From: Bin5 sp034422415
Lineage (GTDB): Bacteria > Chloroflexota > Anaerolineae > Caldilineales > Caldilineaceae
Direction of reading: 5' to 3'
Length of the DNA stretch: 64,000 bases
NCBI GenBank assembly: GCA_965202955.1
Contig: OZ241871.1
Location: 186,001-250,000, forward strand
The notes under the pieces were generated by a model. It searched no databases. It had not been told where the DNA came from and was given only the letters and a program-made list of their open reading frames with translations. Below, one piece after another: positions 27,220 to 36,010 of the stretch; positions within the stretch are counted from its first letter, which is position 1, and every line of letters begins with the position of its first letter. Made by a program: the position numbers and the translations under genes.

Positions 27220-27550
27220 CGTCTCCCGTCCCAAAACAACACTGCCTTCAATGCCGCCGGCGGTGCCCCCTTGCGCACCTACCTGCGATCAATCAGGAGC
27301 CTGTCACCGGTTCCCGGCCCGCGTTCGATTCTCGGCCAGCGGCGCGGAGGAGGTAAGATAATTGCTCACACGAAGCCCCCTTTCGAAAGAAAAAGCAGTG
27401 CCGCGCGCGCCGTGCCACGGCTAGGACGTTCGTTGTGCGGGCGGGAATCGATTGGCCTGCATCGACAGAGTCAGTCTATTATCATCCACAACCGGACGTA
27501 AAGCAACGCCAATTCGACAGCCGGTCCCGTCCGTCACCCGCACTTGCACG
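27220..27550. promoter_or_regulatory. Divergent intergenic region with a promoter for the GNAT gene
   Basis: On the plus strand TTGGCC (27452-27457) and TCTATT (27475-27480) are 17 bases apart, giving a leader of about 65 bases to the ATG at 27551. This supports the shorter start for that gene. Nothing else was recognised in the gap. Confidence 0.45.
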
Positions 27551-28135
27551 ATGGAATTCCAAGACACCCCACGCTTCCAGTTTCATCCCGTAACACCGGA
27601 ACGACTGCCCGACCTGGCAGCCTTTTCACAATGCCACGGCAAGTTCCGCTACTGCTCCTGTATGCGCTGGCGCATGGCAAGCTCAGACTATCGGCGCTCC
27701 AGCAAAGAGCAGCGGATTGCCGCGCTCGAAGCCTTGGCGAGTGCAGGCGCGCCCGTCGGTATCCTCGCATACCACCAAGGCGAGCCTGTCGCTTGGTGTT
27801 CAGTGGCGCCCCGGGAATCCTACGCCGCTCTCGAGCGATACCGCGCCCTGCCCCGCGTCGACAACGCTGACGCCGTCTGGGCCGTGACCTGCTTCTTCGT
27901 CGACCGCCGCTTCCGCCGCCAAGGGCTGACCTGCGCCCTGCTCAAGGCCGCAGTCGACTACGCCCACGCCCAGAACGCGGCCATCGTCGAAGGCTATCCC
28001 GTGCCCCCCGATTCGCCGTCCTACACCTACATGGGCACGCCCGAGACCTTTCGCAGCGCCAGCTTTACCGACGTAACCCCGGCCGGCCAGGCAAGGTGCG
28101 TCATGCGCTACACAATTGCGGCTGAGTATGGCTGA
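27551..28135 (+). CDS. GNAT family N-acetyltransferase
   Basis: A 195-residue acyl-CoA-dependent transferase. The central strand VTCFFVDRRFRRQGLTCALL contains the Arg/Gln-x-x-Gly-x acetyl-CoA pyrophosphate loop (RRQGLT). The N-terminal CHGKFRYCSCMRWRM with clustered cysteines is characteristic of an uncharacterised GNAT subgroup. The substrate is unknown. It is followed by an independent promoter, so it is probably monocistronic. Confidence 0.85.
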   Translation: MEFQDTPRFQFHPVTPERLPDLAAFSQCHGKFRYCSCMRWRMASSDYRRSSKEQRIAALEALASAGAPVGILAYHQGEPVAWCSVAPRESYAALERYRALPRVDNADAVWAVTCFFVDRRFRRQGLTCALLKAAVDYAHAQNAAIVEGYPVPPDSPSYTYMGTPETFRSASFTDVTPAGQARCVMRYTIAAEYG

Positions 28136-28139
28136 TTTG

Positions 28140-28168
28140 TTGACATAGTTGCGCGTGCATACTATCCT
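28140..28168 (+). promoter_or_regulatory. Consensus promoter for the small-protein/dehydrogenase operon
   Basis: A perfect TTGACA (28140-28145), a 17-base spacer and TATCCT (28163-28168). The expected transcription start falls on or just before the ATG at 28176, so the first gene may be translated from a leaderless mRNA. Confidence 0.75.
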
Positions 28169-28175
28169 TTGACCC

Positions 28176-28427
28176 ATGAAAACCGCGAAAGAGTTGGAGG
28201 AAGACCTACAGACGGGCGTGGAGCGAGATGCAGCCGCTCCGGCAGGGTCGTCAACCAAAAGCGTTGAGAAGGCGTTGCCAGAGACGCGGGCAAAACTCGC
28301 GCATCAGGCCGAACGCCGGTGGGTTACGCTGACAACAGTCAAAGGCAGGGGCATGCGGCCCGGCATCGATCTGGACAGTTCCAGCTCCCTGCTGCAACGA
28401 ATGGAAGAACAGGAGTCGTTTCCATGA
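28176..28427 (+). CDS. Small protein of unknown function, antitoxin-like tail
   Basis: An 83-residue hydrophilic protein. It is supported by a near-consensus promoter placed directly before its ATG and by an ATGA overlap with the dehydrogenase gene, which makes it the first cistron of that operon. The C-terminal GIDLDSSSSLLQRMEE resembles the tails of small type II antitoxins, but no toxin gene follows and no DNA-binding fold is obvious. It may instead serve as a leader cistron that controls translation of the dehydrogenase. Confidence 0.65.
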   Translation: MKTAKELEEDLQTGVERDAAAPAGSSTKSVEKALPETRAKLAHQAERRWVTLTTVKGRGMRPGIDLDSSSSLLQRMEEQESFP

Positions 28428-29410
28428 ACATCTCTGAACTGACCCACGTCTGGAGTGAGGCCCCCCAGCTCTCCGACGCCCTTTCCGCGTTTCCCGCTTC
28501 AATCACCCAACTGGTCGCCGACCCCGCCGATCCGTTCGGCAGCGCCAGGCCCGCCCAGGCCATTCTGGCCTCCTCCGCCCTCCAGTACGACGCCGACGCC
28601 TTCGACCAGCTGCCCAATCTGCGCATCATCGTCCGCACCGGAATCGGCATCGACAACGTCGACAAAGACGCCGCCACCCGCCACCGCGTCGTCTTCTGCA
28701 ACACGCCCGACGGCCCCACCGAATCGACCGCCGAACACACCGTCGCCCTGATGCTGGCCGTGGCCAAACAGGTCAAACCGGGAATGGAGCAGCTGGCCGC
28801 CGGCGACTTCGCCCCCAGGGCCGTGCCCCTCGGCACCGAGCTCATGGGCAAGACGCTCGGCCTGGTCGGGCTGGGACGCATCGGCGGACGGGTAGCCCAT
28901 ATCTGCGGGCGCGGACTCAATATGCGTGTCATCGCCTTCGACCCCTACATTTCATCGGAAAGGGCCGAAGAGATCGGAGTCGAGCTCGCCGACCTCGACA
29001 CTGTTATCGCCAGCGCCGACTTCCTCAGCCTGCACGCACCCTCAACGCCGGAAACCCGTCACCTGATCAACGCCGACCGCCTCGACCAGATGAAGGACCA
29101 CGCTATCCTTCTCAATCTCGCACGCGGCCCGCTGGTCGACTCGGACGCACTGCTCGACGCGCTCGACAACGACCAAATTGGCGGCGCAGGCCTAGACGTC
29201 TTCGAACCGGAACCGCCGCCCGCCTCCTCCCGCCTGCGCACGCATCCCAAAATCATCGCCACCCCGCACTCCTCCGGGACGACGATCGAGGGCCGCGCCC
29301 GCATCGAGAGCATGGCCGTCTCCGCTGTTCTCGACTTCTTCAATGACCGGCAACCCAAGGACATCTGCAACCCGGATGTGCTCGAATACGTGCAATTCGC
29401 GAACAGCTGA
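28424..29410 (+). CDS. D-isomer-specific 2-hydroxyacid dehydrogenase
   Basis: A 329-residue NAD-dependent dehydrogenase. The NAD motif GLGRIGG lies at 149-155, and catalytic Arg234 (NLARGPL), Glu263 (FEPEPP) and His282 (TPHSSG) are all in place. The substrate loop RTGIGIDNVD near 71-80 is of the phosphoglycerate/hydroxypyruvate dehydrogenase kind, but there is no ACT domain, so it is not a full SerA. The start at 28424 overlaps the small upstream gene. The likely substrate is a hydroxypyruvate- or glyoxylate-like 2-keto acid. Confidence 0.92.
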   Translation: MNISELTHVWSEAPQLSDALSAFPASITQLVADPADPFGSARPAQAILASSALQYDADAFDQLPNLRIIVRTGIGIDNVDKDAATRHRVVFCNTPDGPTESTAEHTVALMLAVAKQVKPGMEQLAAGDFAPRAVPLGTELMGKTLGLVGLGRIGGRVAHICGRGLNMRVIAFDPYISSERAEEIGVELADLDTVIASADFLSLHAPSTPETRHLINADRLDQMKDHAILLNLARGPLVDSDALLDALDNDQIGGAGLDVFEPEPPPASSRLRTHPKIIATPHSSGTTIEGRARIESMAVSAVLDFFNDRQPKDICNPDVLEYVQFANS

Positions 29411-29466
29411 TACAATATCGCACCGCTGGCCTGCCCCAGGGCGCGCTCTGAATCAGGACGCAATCG

Positions 29467-29961
29467 ATGGATCGCAACGCTTTCTGGGCTCTGATTGACC
29501 AGGCGCGTACAGAGGCAGATTCCGTTTTAGACGTCGCGCCCGCCCTTGCCGGTCTCATTCTCGACCTGGAGCCCGACGAAACTGTCTCCTTTGCCCAGCA
29601 CATAAAGGATCTGACGGCCGAATCCTATCGGTGGGATCCCTGGGCCGCAGCCTACATCGTGAACGGCGGCAGCGCAGACGACGGCTTCGAATACTTCCGC
29701 GGCTGGCTCATCGCGCAGCGCCGAGAACGATTTCAGGCCGCGCTCGAAAATCCGGCCAGCATCGACGACTACGCAGAGCCGGACGAAAACGAGTGCGAAG
29801 AGATCCTCTACGTCGCCAATGAAGCCTACGAAAGCCGAACGGGCGATAAGTTTCCCTACGAATCAGTCGACTCGCCCTCTCCGTCCGAACCCGCCGGCCA
29901 ACCCTGGGACGAAGATGACCTTGAACGGCTGTACCCAGAACTGTGCGAACGGTTCTTCTGA
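29467..29961 (+). CDS. DUF4240 domain-containing protein
   Basis: A 164-residue acidic cytosolic protein. The opening MDRNAFWALIDQARTEA and the central AAAYIVNGGSADDGFEYFRG and WLIAQRRERFQ segments are the conserved DUF4240 core. The family resembles WGR/MolR-associated regulators but has no known function. A TACAAT box at 29411-29416 may be its -10. Monocistronic or co-transcribed with the deformylase 53 bases downstream. Confidence 0.85.
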   Translation: MDRNAFWALIDQARTEADSVLDVAPALAGLILDLEPDETVSFAQHIKDLTAESYRWDPWAAAYIVNGGSADDGFEYFRGWLIAQRRERFQAALENPASIDDYAEPDENECEEILYVANEAYESRTGDKFPYESVDSPSPSEPAGQPWDEDDLERLYPELCERFF

Positions 29962-30014
29962 CAACCCGACCGCCGCCGCGTGACCACCTGCCTGCTGGCA
30001 GAGAGGACAACCAC

Positions 30015-30515
30015 ATGACAGTGCAAAAGGTACTCCTGCTCGGGCATCCCAAGTTGTATCAGGTCAGCGAGCCCGTCCGGCGACAAGAACTCGCAGACCT
30101 CGAACCGGTCATCCAGGACCTGCACGACACCCTCTTCGACTTCCGCCGCAAATACGGTGTCGGCCGCGCGATTGCCGCACCGCAGATCGGGGTGATGAAA
30201 CGCATCGTCTACATGTATATCGACGCGCCGACCGTCTTCTTCAACCCGGTCATCGACCGGCAAAGCGCCGACATGTTGACCCTTTGGGATGACTGCATGT
30301 GCTTTCCCGACCTGATCGTCAAGGTTGAAAGGCACAGGCGATGCCGTATCACCTTCCTCGACCGGGAGTGGCAGGAGCAGTCGATGCACCTTGAAGACGA
30401 CCTCTCCGAGCTGCTCCAGCACGAGTGCGATCATCTGGATGGCGTGCTGGCCACAGCGCGCGCCATCGATGCCAAATCATTTGCCCTACGCAGCCAAAAG
30501 GCGCTGTTGGCTTGA
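30015..30515 (+). CDS. Peptide deformylase family protein, atypical
   Basis: A 166-residue metalloprotein of the deformylase fold. Motif III is canonical, QHECDHLDG with His136, Glu137 and His140. Motif I reads GRAIAAPQIG (Gln57). Motif II, normally EGCLS, is DDCMC with Cys94 as the likely metal ligand. The changed motif II places it in the divergent type III-like branch, which may have another substrate than formyl-Met nascent chains. The ATG at 30015 has GAGAGGA upstream; a frame from 29943 overlaps the preceding gene. No methionyl-tRNA formyltransferase gene is adjacent. Confidence 0.82.
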   Translation: MTVQKVLLLGHPKLYQVSEPVRRQELADLEPVIQDLHDTLFDFRRKYGVGRAIAAPQIGVMKRIVYMYIDAPTVFFNPVIDRQSADMLTLWDDCMCFPDLIVKVERHRRCRITFLDREWQEQSMHLEDDLSELLQHECDHLDGVLATARAIDAKSFALRSQKALLA

Positions 30516-30565
30516 AAGCAGCGAAGGCAAGACAGAAGAAGCTGGGCCGGCGAGAGAAATCAAAA

Positions 30566-30623
30566 GAGCCTGCGCCGGGCAGCATGGTAGGGAATTGCCC
30601 AACCGAAGCGCCAGCGCAGGCTC
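30566..30623. terminator. Inverted repeat between convergent genes, possible bidirectional terminator
   Basis: Perfect 10-base arms GAGCCTGCGC (30566-30575) and GCGCAGGCTC (30614-30623) flank a 38-base loop between the convergent deformylase and DUF3298 genes. There is no strong T-tract, so the call is tentative. Confidence 0.4.
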
Positions 30624-30655
30624 CTTAACTATCCGGTTATTGACCAGCCCGCTTC

Positions 30656-31573
30656 CTACTCTCCCTCCACCTCTTCAAGGCCCATCAGGAGTCGGATCTC
30701 CGGCTTGAGCAGGTCCTCCAGGTCGGATATGTGCAGATACATCTCGACCACGCCCACTACCCCACTGGCAACCTGGTACTTGTCAAACTTCACCCGGACC
30801 ATGCCCCCTTCATCGAACAGGATCGTATCGAAATTGTCCGCCTCTGGCGCGGTACCGCTCTCAAGAAGCGACTCCGGCGCCGATTCGCCCAACTGCGAAG
30901 CCAACCTCTCACGCGCCAGGCTGGAAAGCCTCTCCAGGTAACTCTCGTCCACGAAGAGCTCGGAAATCGGCAACTCCGTGCCGTCCTCGAGATTGAAAAT
31001 GTAGCCGGCGGTCACAGTGTTGCCCGTCCCGCCTGTGTGCATCGACTGCACCAGCGAGAACGAGATGATGCTGCCATTCGCCACCGCGAACTCCAACCGC
31101 TGATCATAGTGGGTCACAAACGACGCCGGCCCGGCGCCCGTCTCCTTCAGCTCCTTCTGGTATTCCGCCTCCTGCAGCGCCGCAAACTCTCTGTAGTCGT
31201 CGATAAACGCACTGCTCACATCCCGAATGCGCGCATTGATCGCCGTCTGGTTCGTTTCAGCATACGAAATCCTGAGCGTCGAGCGCCCTTCGTTCTCCGA
31301 CTCCGCGAAGGTCACCACGCGCACCGTGTAAACGCGCTGTTGAAGATCATCGGTGGGCATCGCGTCGTACGCCGCTGCCGAGGCGTCGCCCTGCAATGCT
31401 TGCACTTCAAGCGCCGAAACCCGCGCGTCCAGCGCCGCCTGGCCGATCGTCAGCTTTGTCACCGCCGTCGCCAGCCCCTCCAGTGTCAGGACACTCTCCG
31501 CGCTCAGTCGGGACGCGCCAAAAACCAGCAGCAAAACAAGCACAACACCGAATACGACCACCTTGCGCTTCAT
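30656..31573 (-). CDS. Secreted DUF3298 domain protein
   Basis: A 305-residue exported protein. Residues 1-26 form a signal peptide (MKRK, a hydrophobic stretch, then LSAES). A short helical segment precedes a DUF4163-like region and the DUF3298 domain (about 195-290, with DGTELPISELFVDESYLERL and FDKYQVASG). The domain occurs in the anti-sigma factor RsiV and in lipoproteins such as PdaC. No lipobox or transmembrane anchor beyond the signal peptide is seen. It is likely a cell-surface protein of unknown role. Confidence 0.83.
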   Translation of the reverse strand: MKRKVVVFGVVLVLLLVFGASRLSAESVLTLEGLATAVTKLTIGQAALDARVSALEVQALQGDASAAAYDAMPTDDLQQRVYTVRVVTFAESENEGRSTLRISYAETNQTAINARIRDVSSAFIDDYREFAALQEAEYQKELKETGAGPASFVTHYDQRLEFAVANGSIISFSLVQSMHTGGTGNTVTAGYIFNLEDGTELPISELFVDESYLERLSSLARERLASQLGESAPESLLESGTAPEADNFDTILFDEGGMVRVKFDKYQVASGVVGVVEMYLHISDLEDLLKPEIRLLMGLEEVEGE

Positions 31574-31769
31574 GATCCGCCTCCCTTTGCTCTACCGCCC
31601 GCACCTAAGATACGATCTGCCGCCATTCTGCATTCCACCCACCGACCGCCGAAACTTTGCCACTCGCGGTCACTGTAACATAATATGTCGCACACCCGGA
31701 ACAGTTTTCTCGCGAGAGGCCGCCCAAGTGCCTCCCGTAAACCAAGTGCCAGTCCCGAGAGGTGGAGAG

Positions 31770-32627
31770 ATGGCAGCGAACAACAGCGGCTTCAACTTCA
31801 GTGTCGTCGAGGGTTGGGGACGGGGGACAAAGGGGCGCGCTTTCGGCGGCGTTACGCCGGCCGTGGCGACCGATTCACTCGACCGCGTCTACATCGCCCG
31901 CCGCAAACCCCCGGCCATCCTGGTCTACGACAGAGACGGAAACTACCTTACCGAATGGGGCGGCCAGCTCATCAAGAGTCCCCACAGCGTCTGGATCGAC
32001 GGGCAGGACCTCATCTACATCGCCGACGCCGACGACCACACCGTGCGCAAATTCGACACCGACGGACGCCTGCTCCAGACGCTGGGAACGCCCGGCCAAA
32101 CCGGCGAGCCGGGCCAGCCCTTCAACAGGCCCACCTGGGCAGCTCTTGCCCCGTCCGGCGACCTATACGTCAGCGACGGCTACGGCCAGTTCCGCATCCA
32201 TCGCTTCTCAGCCGAAGGCACACTCCTCCACTCCTGGGGCGAGGAGGGCGAGGCACCGGGCCAGTTCGCGCTCCCCCACGGCCTGCGCGTCGACAGCCGC
32301 GGGCGTGTCCTCGTCCTCGATCGAACGAACAGACGTCTCCAGGTCTTCGATGCCGACGGCGTTTACATCGAAGAGTGGTCCGACCTCGCCGCCCCCAATG
32401 ACCTCTTCATCGACCAGGACGACAACGTCTTCATCGCCGAGGGCGACTACCGCATCAGCGTCTTCAACCTCGACGGCGAACTCCTGGCCCGCTGGGGCGA
32501 ACACGGCGAAGCACCGGGCCAGTTTGCCAACGGCCCGCACGGCCTCTGGCTCGATTCCCACGGCGACCTCTACGTCGCCGAAGTCCCCTTCCTCGACAAC
32601 CGCCTGCAGAAATTCGCCCGCGCTTGA
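31770..32627 (+). CDS. NHL-repeat beta-propeller protein
   Basis: A 285-residue protein made of NHL-type blades with recurring FxxDG and GxxGEAPGQF motifs. It looks like a six-bladed propeller that probably binds a ligand or partner, with no catalytic residues recognised. The ATG at 31770 has GGTGGAG directly upstream; the much longer open frame from 31353 crosses another gene's region and reads as non-coding. There is no signal peptide, so it would act in the cytoplasm unless exported otherwise. It is followed by an epimerase gene about 95 bases on. Confidence 0.85.
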   Translation: MAANNSGFNFSVVEGWGRGTKGRAFGGVTPAVATDSLDRVYIARRKPPAILVYDRDGNYLTEWGGQLIKSPHSVWIDGQDLIYIADADDHTVRKFDTDGRLLQTLGTPGQTGEPGQPFNRPTWAALAPSGDLYVSDGYGQFRIHRFSAEGTLLHSWGEEGEAPGQFALPHGLRVDSRGRVLVLDRTNRRLQVFDADGVYIEEWSDLAAPNDLFIDQDDNVFIAEGDYRISVFNLDGELLARWGEHGEAPGQFANGPHGLWLDSHGDLYVAEVPFLDNRLQKFARA

Positions 32628-32721
32628 GGTGGTGGCCCGTATCGGACCGGCGGGCAACCGGTCCAGCACAAACAAGACGCGGCAGACTGCCATTCCGTTG
32701 CCGCGCGCAGAGGAGATCGCA

Positions 32722-33384
32722 ATGAAAGTCCTGATAACCGGAGCGGCCGGCACCGTCGGGTCAATCGTGGTCAACGGCCTGCGCGACCGCTACACCCTGC
32801 GCGGCTTCGACCGCGTTCCAATGCCCGACCTGGAAGACACGATCGTCGCAGAGCTGACCGACTTCGACGCCCTTGCCAGAGCCACACGGGACATGGACGC
32901 CATCATCCACCTGGCCGGCAATCCCTCCGGCGCCGCGCCCTGGGAAGAGATCCTCTACAGCAATATCATCGGCACATATCACCTCTTCGAGGCCGCCCGC
33001 CAGAACGGCGTCCGCCGCGTCGCCTTTGCCAGCCGCGCCGGTCTCCTCGCGCACTATCCAGAAGAGCCGACCCGTACAATCGACCTGCCGCCCCGCCCCG
33101 AAAGCTACTACTCCATCAGCAAAGTCTTCGGCGAAAACCTCTGCTACATGTACGCCAGCCAGCACGGCCTCGAATGCGTCGCAGTCCGCATCGGCAACGT
33201 ACGCGCCGACCGGCCCCATGCCGACCACCCCCACCACCTCAGCCACGCTGACCTCGTACGCGTCTTCGAACAGGCCGTAACCCACCCCGATCTCAGCTAC
33301 GAAGTCGTCTTCGGCGTCTCCGCCGGCGACTGGCCCCTATACGACCTCGAACATGGCCGCAAAGCAATCGGCTACAACCCCTGA
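32722..33384 (+). CDS. NAD-dependent epimerase/dehydratase (uronate dehydrogenase-like)
   Basis: A 220-residue extended-SDR protein. It carries the Rossmann motif TGAAGTVG (6-13), the LAGNPS region, YYSISK (Tyr-x-x-x-Lys) and GNVRADRP. Length and the N(S/P)SG and final LGYNP-type ending resemble uronate dehydrogenase, which oxidises glucuronate or galacturonate. The catalytic Ser region normally SSN is ASRAG here, which leaves Ser one position away. The ATG follows AGAGGAGAT. The substrate is inferred only from family pattern. Confidence 0.85.
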   Translation: MKVLITGAAGTVGSIVVNGLRDRYTLRGFDRVPMPDLEDTIVAELTDFDALARATRDMDAIIHLAGNPSGAAPWEEILYSNIIGTYHLFEAARQNGVRRVAFASRAGLLAHYPEEPTRTIDLPPRPESYYSISKVFGENLCYMYASQHGLECVAVRIGNVRADRPHADHPHHLSHADLVRVFEQAVTHPDLSYEVVFGVSAGDWPLYDLEHGRKAIGYNP

Positions 33385-33475
33385 CATGCTCTGAATCCCG
33401 AGACGCACCCGGCCCACCCTTCCTCTCCCCTTCTCTGTACTCGCGCTGGAGGTAGATCAATCACCCCATTTGCGC

Positions 33476-33481
33476 TATAAT
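33476..33481 (+). promoter_or_regulatory. -10 element before the pyruvate dehydrogenase E1 gene
   Basis: A perfect TATAAT lies 33 bases before the ATG at 33514. The region where a -35 box is expected (around 33453) is poor, so an activator or extended -10 may be used. Confidence 0.4.
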
Positions 33482-33513
33482 TCGACGAAACGGCCCATAC
33501 GGTCTTGACGACT

Positions 33514-35910
33514 ATGTCTCTGTCATCCAACTATCTGGAAACGCTGGACCGGATCCAGGAACGCGTTCTGTGGCTGTCGATGCGCATCGTGCATGAGGCC
33601 AACAGCGTGCGCCGATCGCGTGACGGCGTCAAAGTGGGCGGTCACCAGGCCTCCTCGGCCAGTATGGTGACGATTATGACCGCGCTCTACTTCCACCTCC
33701 TCAAACACGGGGACAGAGTCTCGGTCAAGCCGCACGCCTCTCCCGTCTTCCATGCCATCCAATACCTGCTAGGCCAGCTGCCCCGCGAATACCTGACCAC
33801 CCTGCGCGCCTACGGCGGCCTCCAGGCCTATCCCAGCCGCACCAAGGACCCTGACCCGGTCGACTTTTCCACCGGCTCTGTCGGGCTGGGCGCGGTCGCC
33901 CCCGCCTTCGCCGCCCTGACAGACTACTACGCCCGCAGGCACTTCGGCGACGTCGCCTCCAACCGCTTCATCGCCATCATCGGCGACGCAGAATTGGACG
34001 AAGGCAATATCTGGGAGGCCATCTTCAACGACTGGATGGCCGAGCTCGGCAATACCATCTGGATCGTCGACCTCAACCGCCAGAGCCTCGACCGCGTCGT
34101 CCCGGGAATCCGCGCCGGCACGCTCAAATCGATGTTCGACCAGTGGGGCTGGAAGGTGCTCGAGGCCAAATATGGGCGCAGGCTCCAGAACCTCTTCGCC
34201 CAGAAGAACGGCGAACAGGTCCGCAAGCGCATCGACGACATGAGCAACGAGGAGTACCAGCTTCTCGTCCGCCTCCCCGGTGACGAGTTGCGCCGCCGCT
34301 TCGTCACCGTCAACGGACACAAAGACACGCGGCTGGAGGAGCTCCTCGCCCCCATCAGCGACGCCGACCTGCCCTCGGTCATCGGCAACCTGGGCGGGCA
34401 CGACCTCGCCGAAATGATCGGCGTTCTCGAAGAAGCCGACACCACCGTAGACCGGCCCGTCGTCATCTTTGCCTACACCATCAAAGGCTGGCGCCTGCCC
34501 ATCGCCGGCGACCCGCACAACCACTCCAAGCTCCTCAACGACGAAGAGATGTCCGCCCTCGCCGAGGAGCTGGCCGTCCCCGGCGACGACGACTGGGCAG
34601 CTTTCGCAGCGGACACCGACGCCGGCGCTCTCTGCCGCAAGATCGGAGACCAGCTCTATCCAGCCGCCGCCAACGGCAGCGCCGGCCCGGCCGCGCCCGA
34701 CTGGCCCATCGGCCTCTCCGCGCACGATGTCCCCCAGAGCGTGCCGGCCCGCACCCACGGGATGCTCAGCACGCAGCAGTCCTTCGGCCAGATTCTGATC
34801 AGTATGAGCCGCGACCCAAAGCTCGCGCCCCGCCTGGTCACAACCTCTCCCGATGTCTCGACCTCCACCAATCTCTCCGGCTGGATCGCAAAGCAGGGCG
34901 TTTTCTCATTTACCGAAGGGGAGATCTACGAGCTCGAGGAGAACCGCGAGCTGAGCTGGCGCTACGGCCCCGACGGCCAGCACATCGAGCTGGGGATCTC
35001 AGAGATGAACCTCTTTATGATGCTGGCCATGCTCGGCCTCTCCGCCGAGCTGACCGGCCAGCAGCTCATCCCCATCGGCACCGTCTACGACCCTTTCGTC
35101 CTGCGCGGGCTCGACTCCTTCATCTACGGCCTCTACGCCAATGCCCGCTTCATCGTCGTCGGCACGCCCTCAGGGGTCAGCCTTGCGCCCGAAGGCGGCG
35201 CGCACCAGTCAACCGTCACGCCGTCCCTCTGCGCCGAGCTGCCCAATCTCAACAGCTACGAGCCCTGCTTCGCCCAGGAGCTGATCTGGATCATGCTCGA
35301 AGCCGTCCGCCAGTGCTGCCGCGACATCGACGGACGGGCCACCTACCTGCGCCTCTCGACCAAGCCGGTCGACCAGTCCCTACTTGAACCCGCCCTGGCG
35401 CGCCTCGGCGAAACCGAGCTCCGCCGCCAGATTTTGGAAGGCGGCTACCGCCTGCTCGACTGGAAAACGGCCACGCCCGAGGCAGACCCGCGTTCGATTG
35501 TGCATATCGCAACCACCGGCATCATGCTGCCCGAAGTAGTGGAGGCCGCCGCCCTTTTGCAGGCCGAGGGCATCGCCGTCAATGTCCTCAACCTGACCAG
35601 CCCGCGCCGCCTCTACGAAAACTGGCGCGCCGCCCAGTGGGGACGCAGGCCCGAGCGCACGCCCAGCCGCCTGCTCTCCTGGCTGATCCCGCCGCACGAA
35701 CGCCAGGCCCCCATCGTCACCATCCAGGACGGCGCCTCGCACAATCTCGCCTGGCTCGGCAGCCTCTTCGGCAGCTACCTGATTCCCCTCGGCGTCGACG
35801 ACTTCGGCCAATCCGGCACACCCGCCGACCTCTACCGCCACTTCGAAATCGACAGCCAGGCAATCTTCGAGTCGGCGCTGGTGGCCCTGAATCGGACCGA
35901 ACTTGGATAG
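33514..35910 (+). CDS. Pyruvate dehydrogenase E1 component, homodimeric (AceE-like)
   Basis: A 798-residue thiamine diphosphate enzyme. The ThDP motif begins GDAELDEGN (157-165) and ends at the Asn of DLNRQS. The transketolase-like pyrimidine domain (about 420-640) and C-terminal domain follow. HASPVFHAIQYLLGQ and SVGLGAVAP are characteristic of the single-chain AceE type. It decarboxylates a 2-oxo acid and acylates the lipoyl domain of E2, whose gene follows 100 bases later. It is about 90 residues shorter than E. coli AceE. The ATG at 33514 is preferred to a TTG three codons upstream. Being ThDP-dependent, it links to the thiamine-precursor uptake operon at 47-50 kb. Confidence 0.9.
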   Translation: MSLSSNYLETLDRIQERVLWLSMRIVHEANSVRRSRDGVKVGGHQASSASMVTIMTALYFHLLKHGDRVSVKPHASPVFHAIQYLLGQLPREYLTTLRAYGGLQAYPSRTKDPDPVDFSTGSVGLGAVAPAFAALTDYYARRHFGDVASNRFIAIIGDAELDEGNIWEAIFNDWMAELGNTIWIVDLNRQSLDRVVPGIRAGTLKSMFDQWGWKVLEAKYGRRLQNLFAQKNGEQVRKRIDDMSNEEYQLLVRLPGDELRRRFVTVNGHKDTRLEELLAPISDADLPSVIGNLGGHDLAEMIGVLEEADTTVDRPVVIFAYTIKGWRLPIAGDPHNHSKLLNDEEMSALAEELAVPGDDDWAAFAADTDAGALCRKIGDQLYPAAANGSAGPAAPDWPIGLSAHDVPQSVPARTHGMLSTQQSFGQILISMSRDPKLAPRLVTTSPDVSTSTNLSGWIAKQGVFSFTEGEIYELEENRELSWRYGPDGQHIELGISEMNLFMMLAMLGLSAELTGQQLIPIGTVYDPFVLRGLDSFIYGLYANARFIVVGTPSGVSLAPEGGAHQSTVTPSLCAELPNLNSYEPCFAQELIWIMLEAVRQCCRDIDGRATYLRLSTKPVDQSLLEPALARLGETELRRQILEGGYRLLDWKTATPEADPRSIVHIATTGIMLPEVVEAAALLQAEGIAVNVLNLTSPRRLYENWRAAQWGRRPERTPSRLLSWLIPPHERQAPIVTIQDGASHNLAWLGSLFGSYLIPLGVDDFGQSGTPADLYRHFEIDSQAIFESALVALNRTELG

Positions 35911-36010
35911 CGCGACAGTGGCAGGCGGACGACCGGCGCCAGGGATAACCCGTCTCCTGGCCGCGGCCCCGAAAGAAGCCGGCTGACCACCGACCACTGG
36001 GGAGGAACCT

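Noticed and set aside
30516..30655. A further small gene after the deformylase
   Set aside because: The short frames overlap the inverted repeat and have no start signal.
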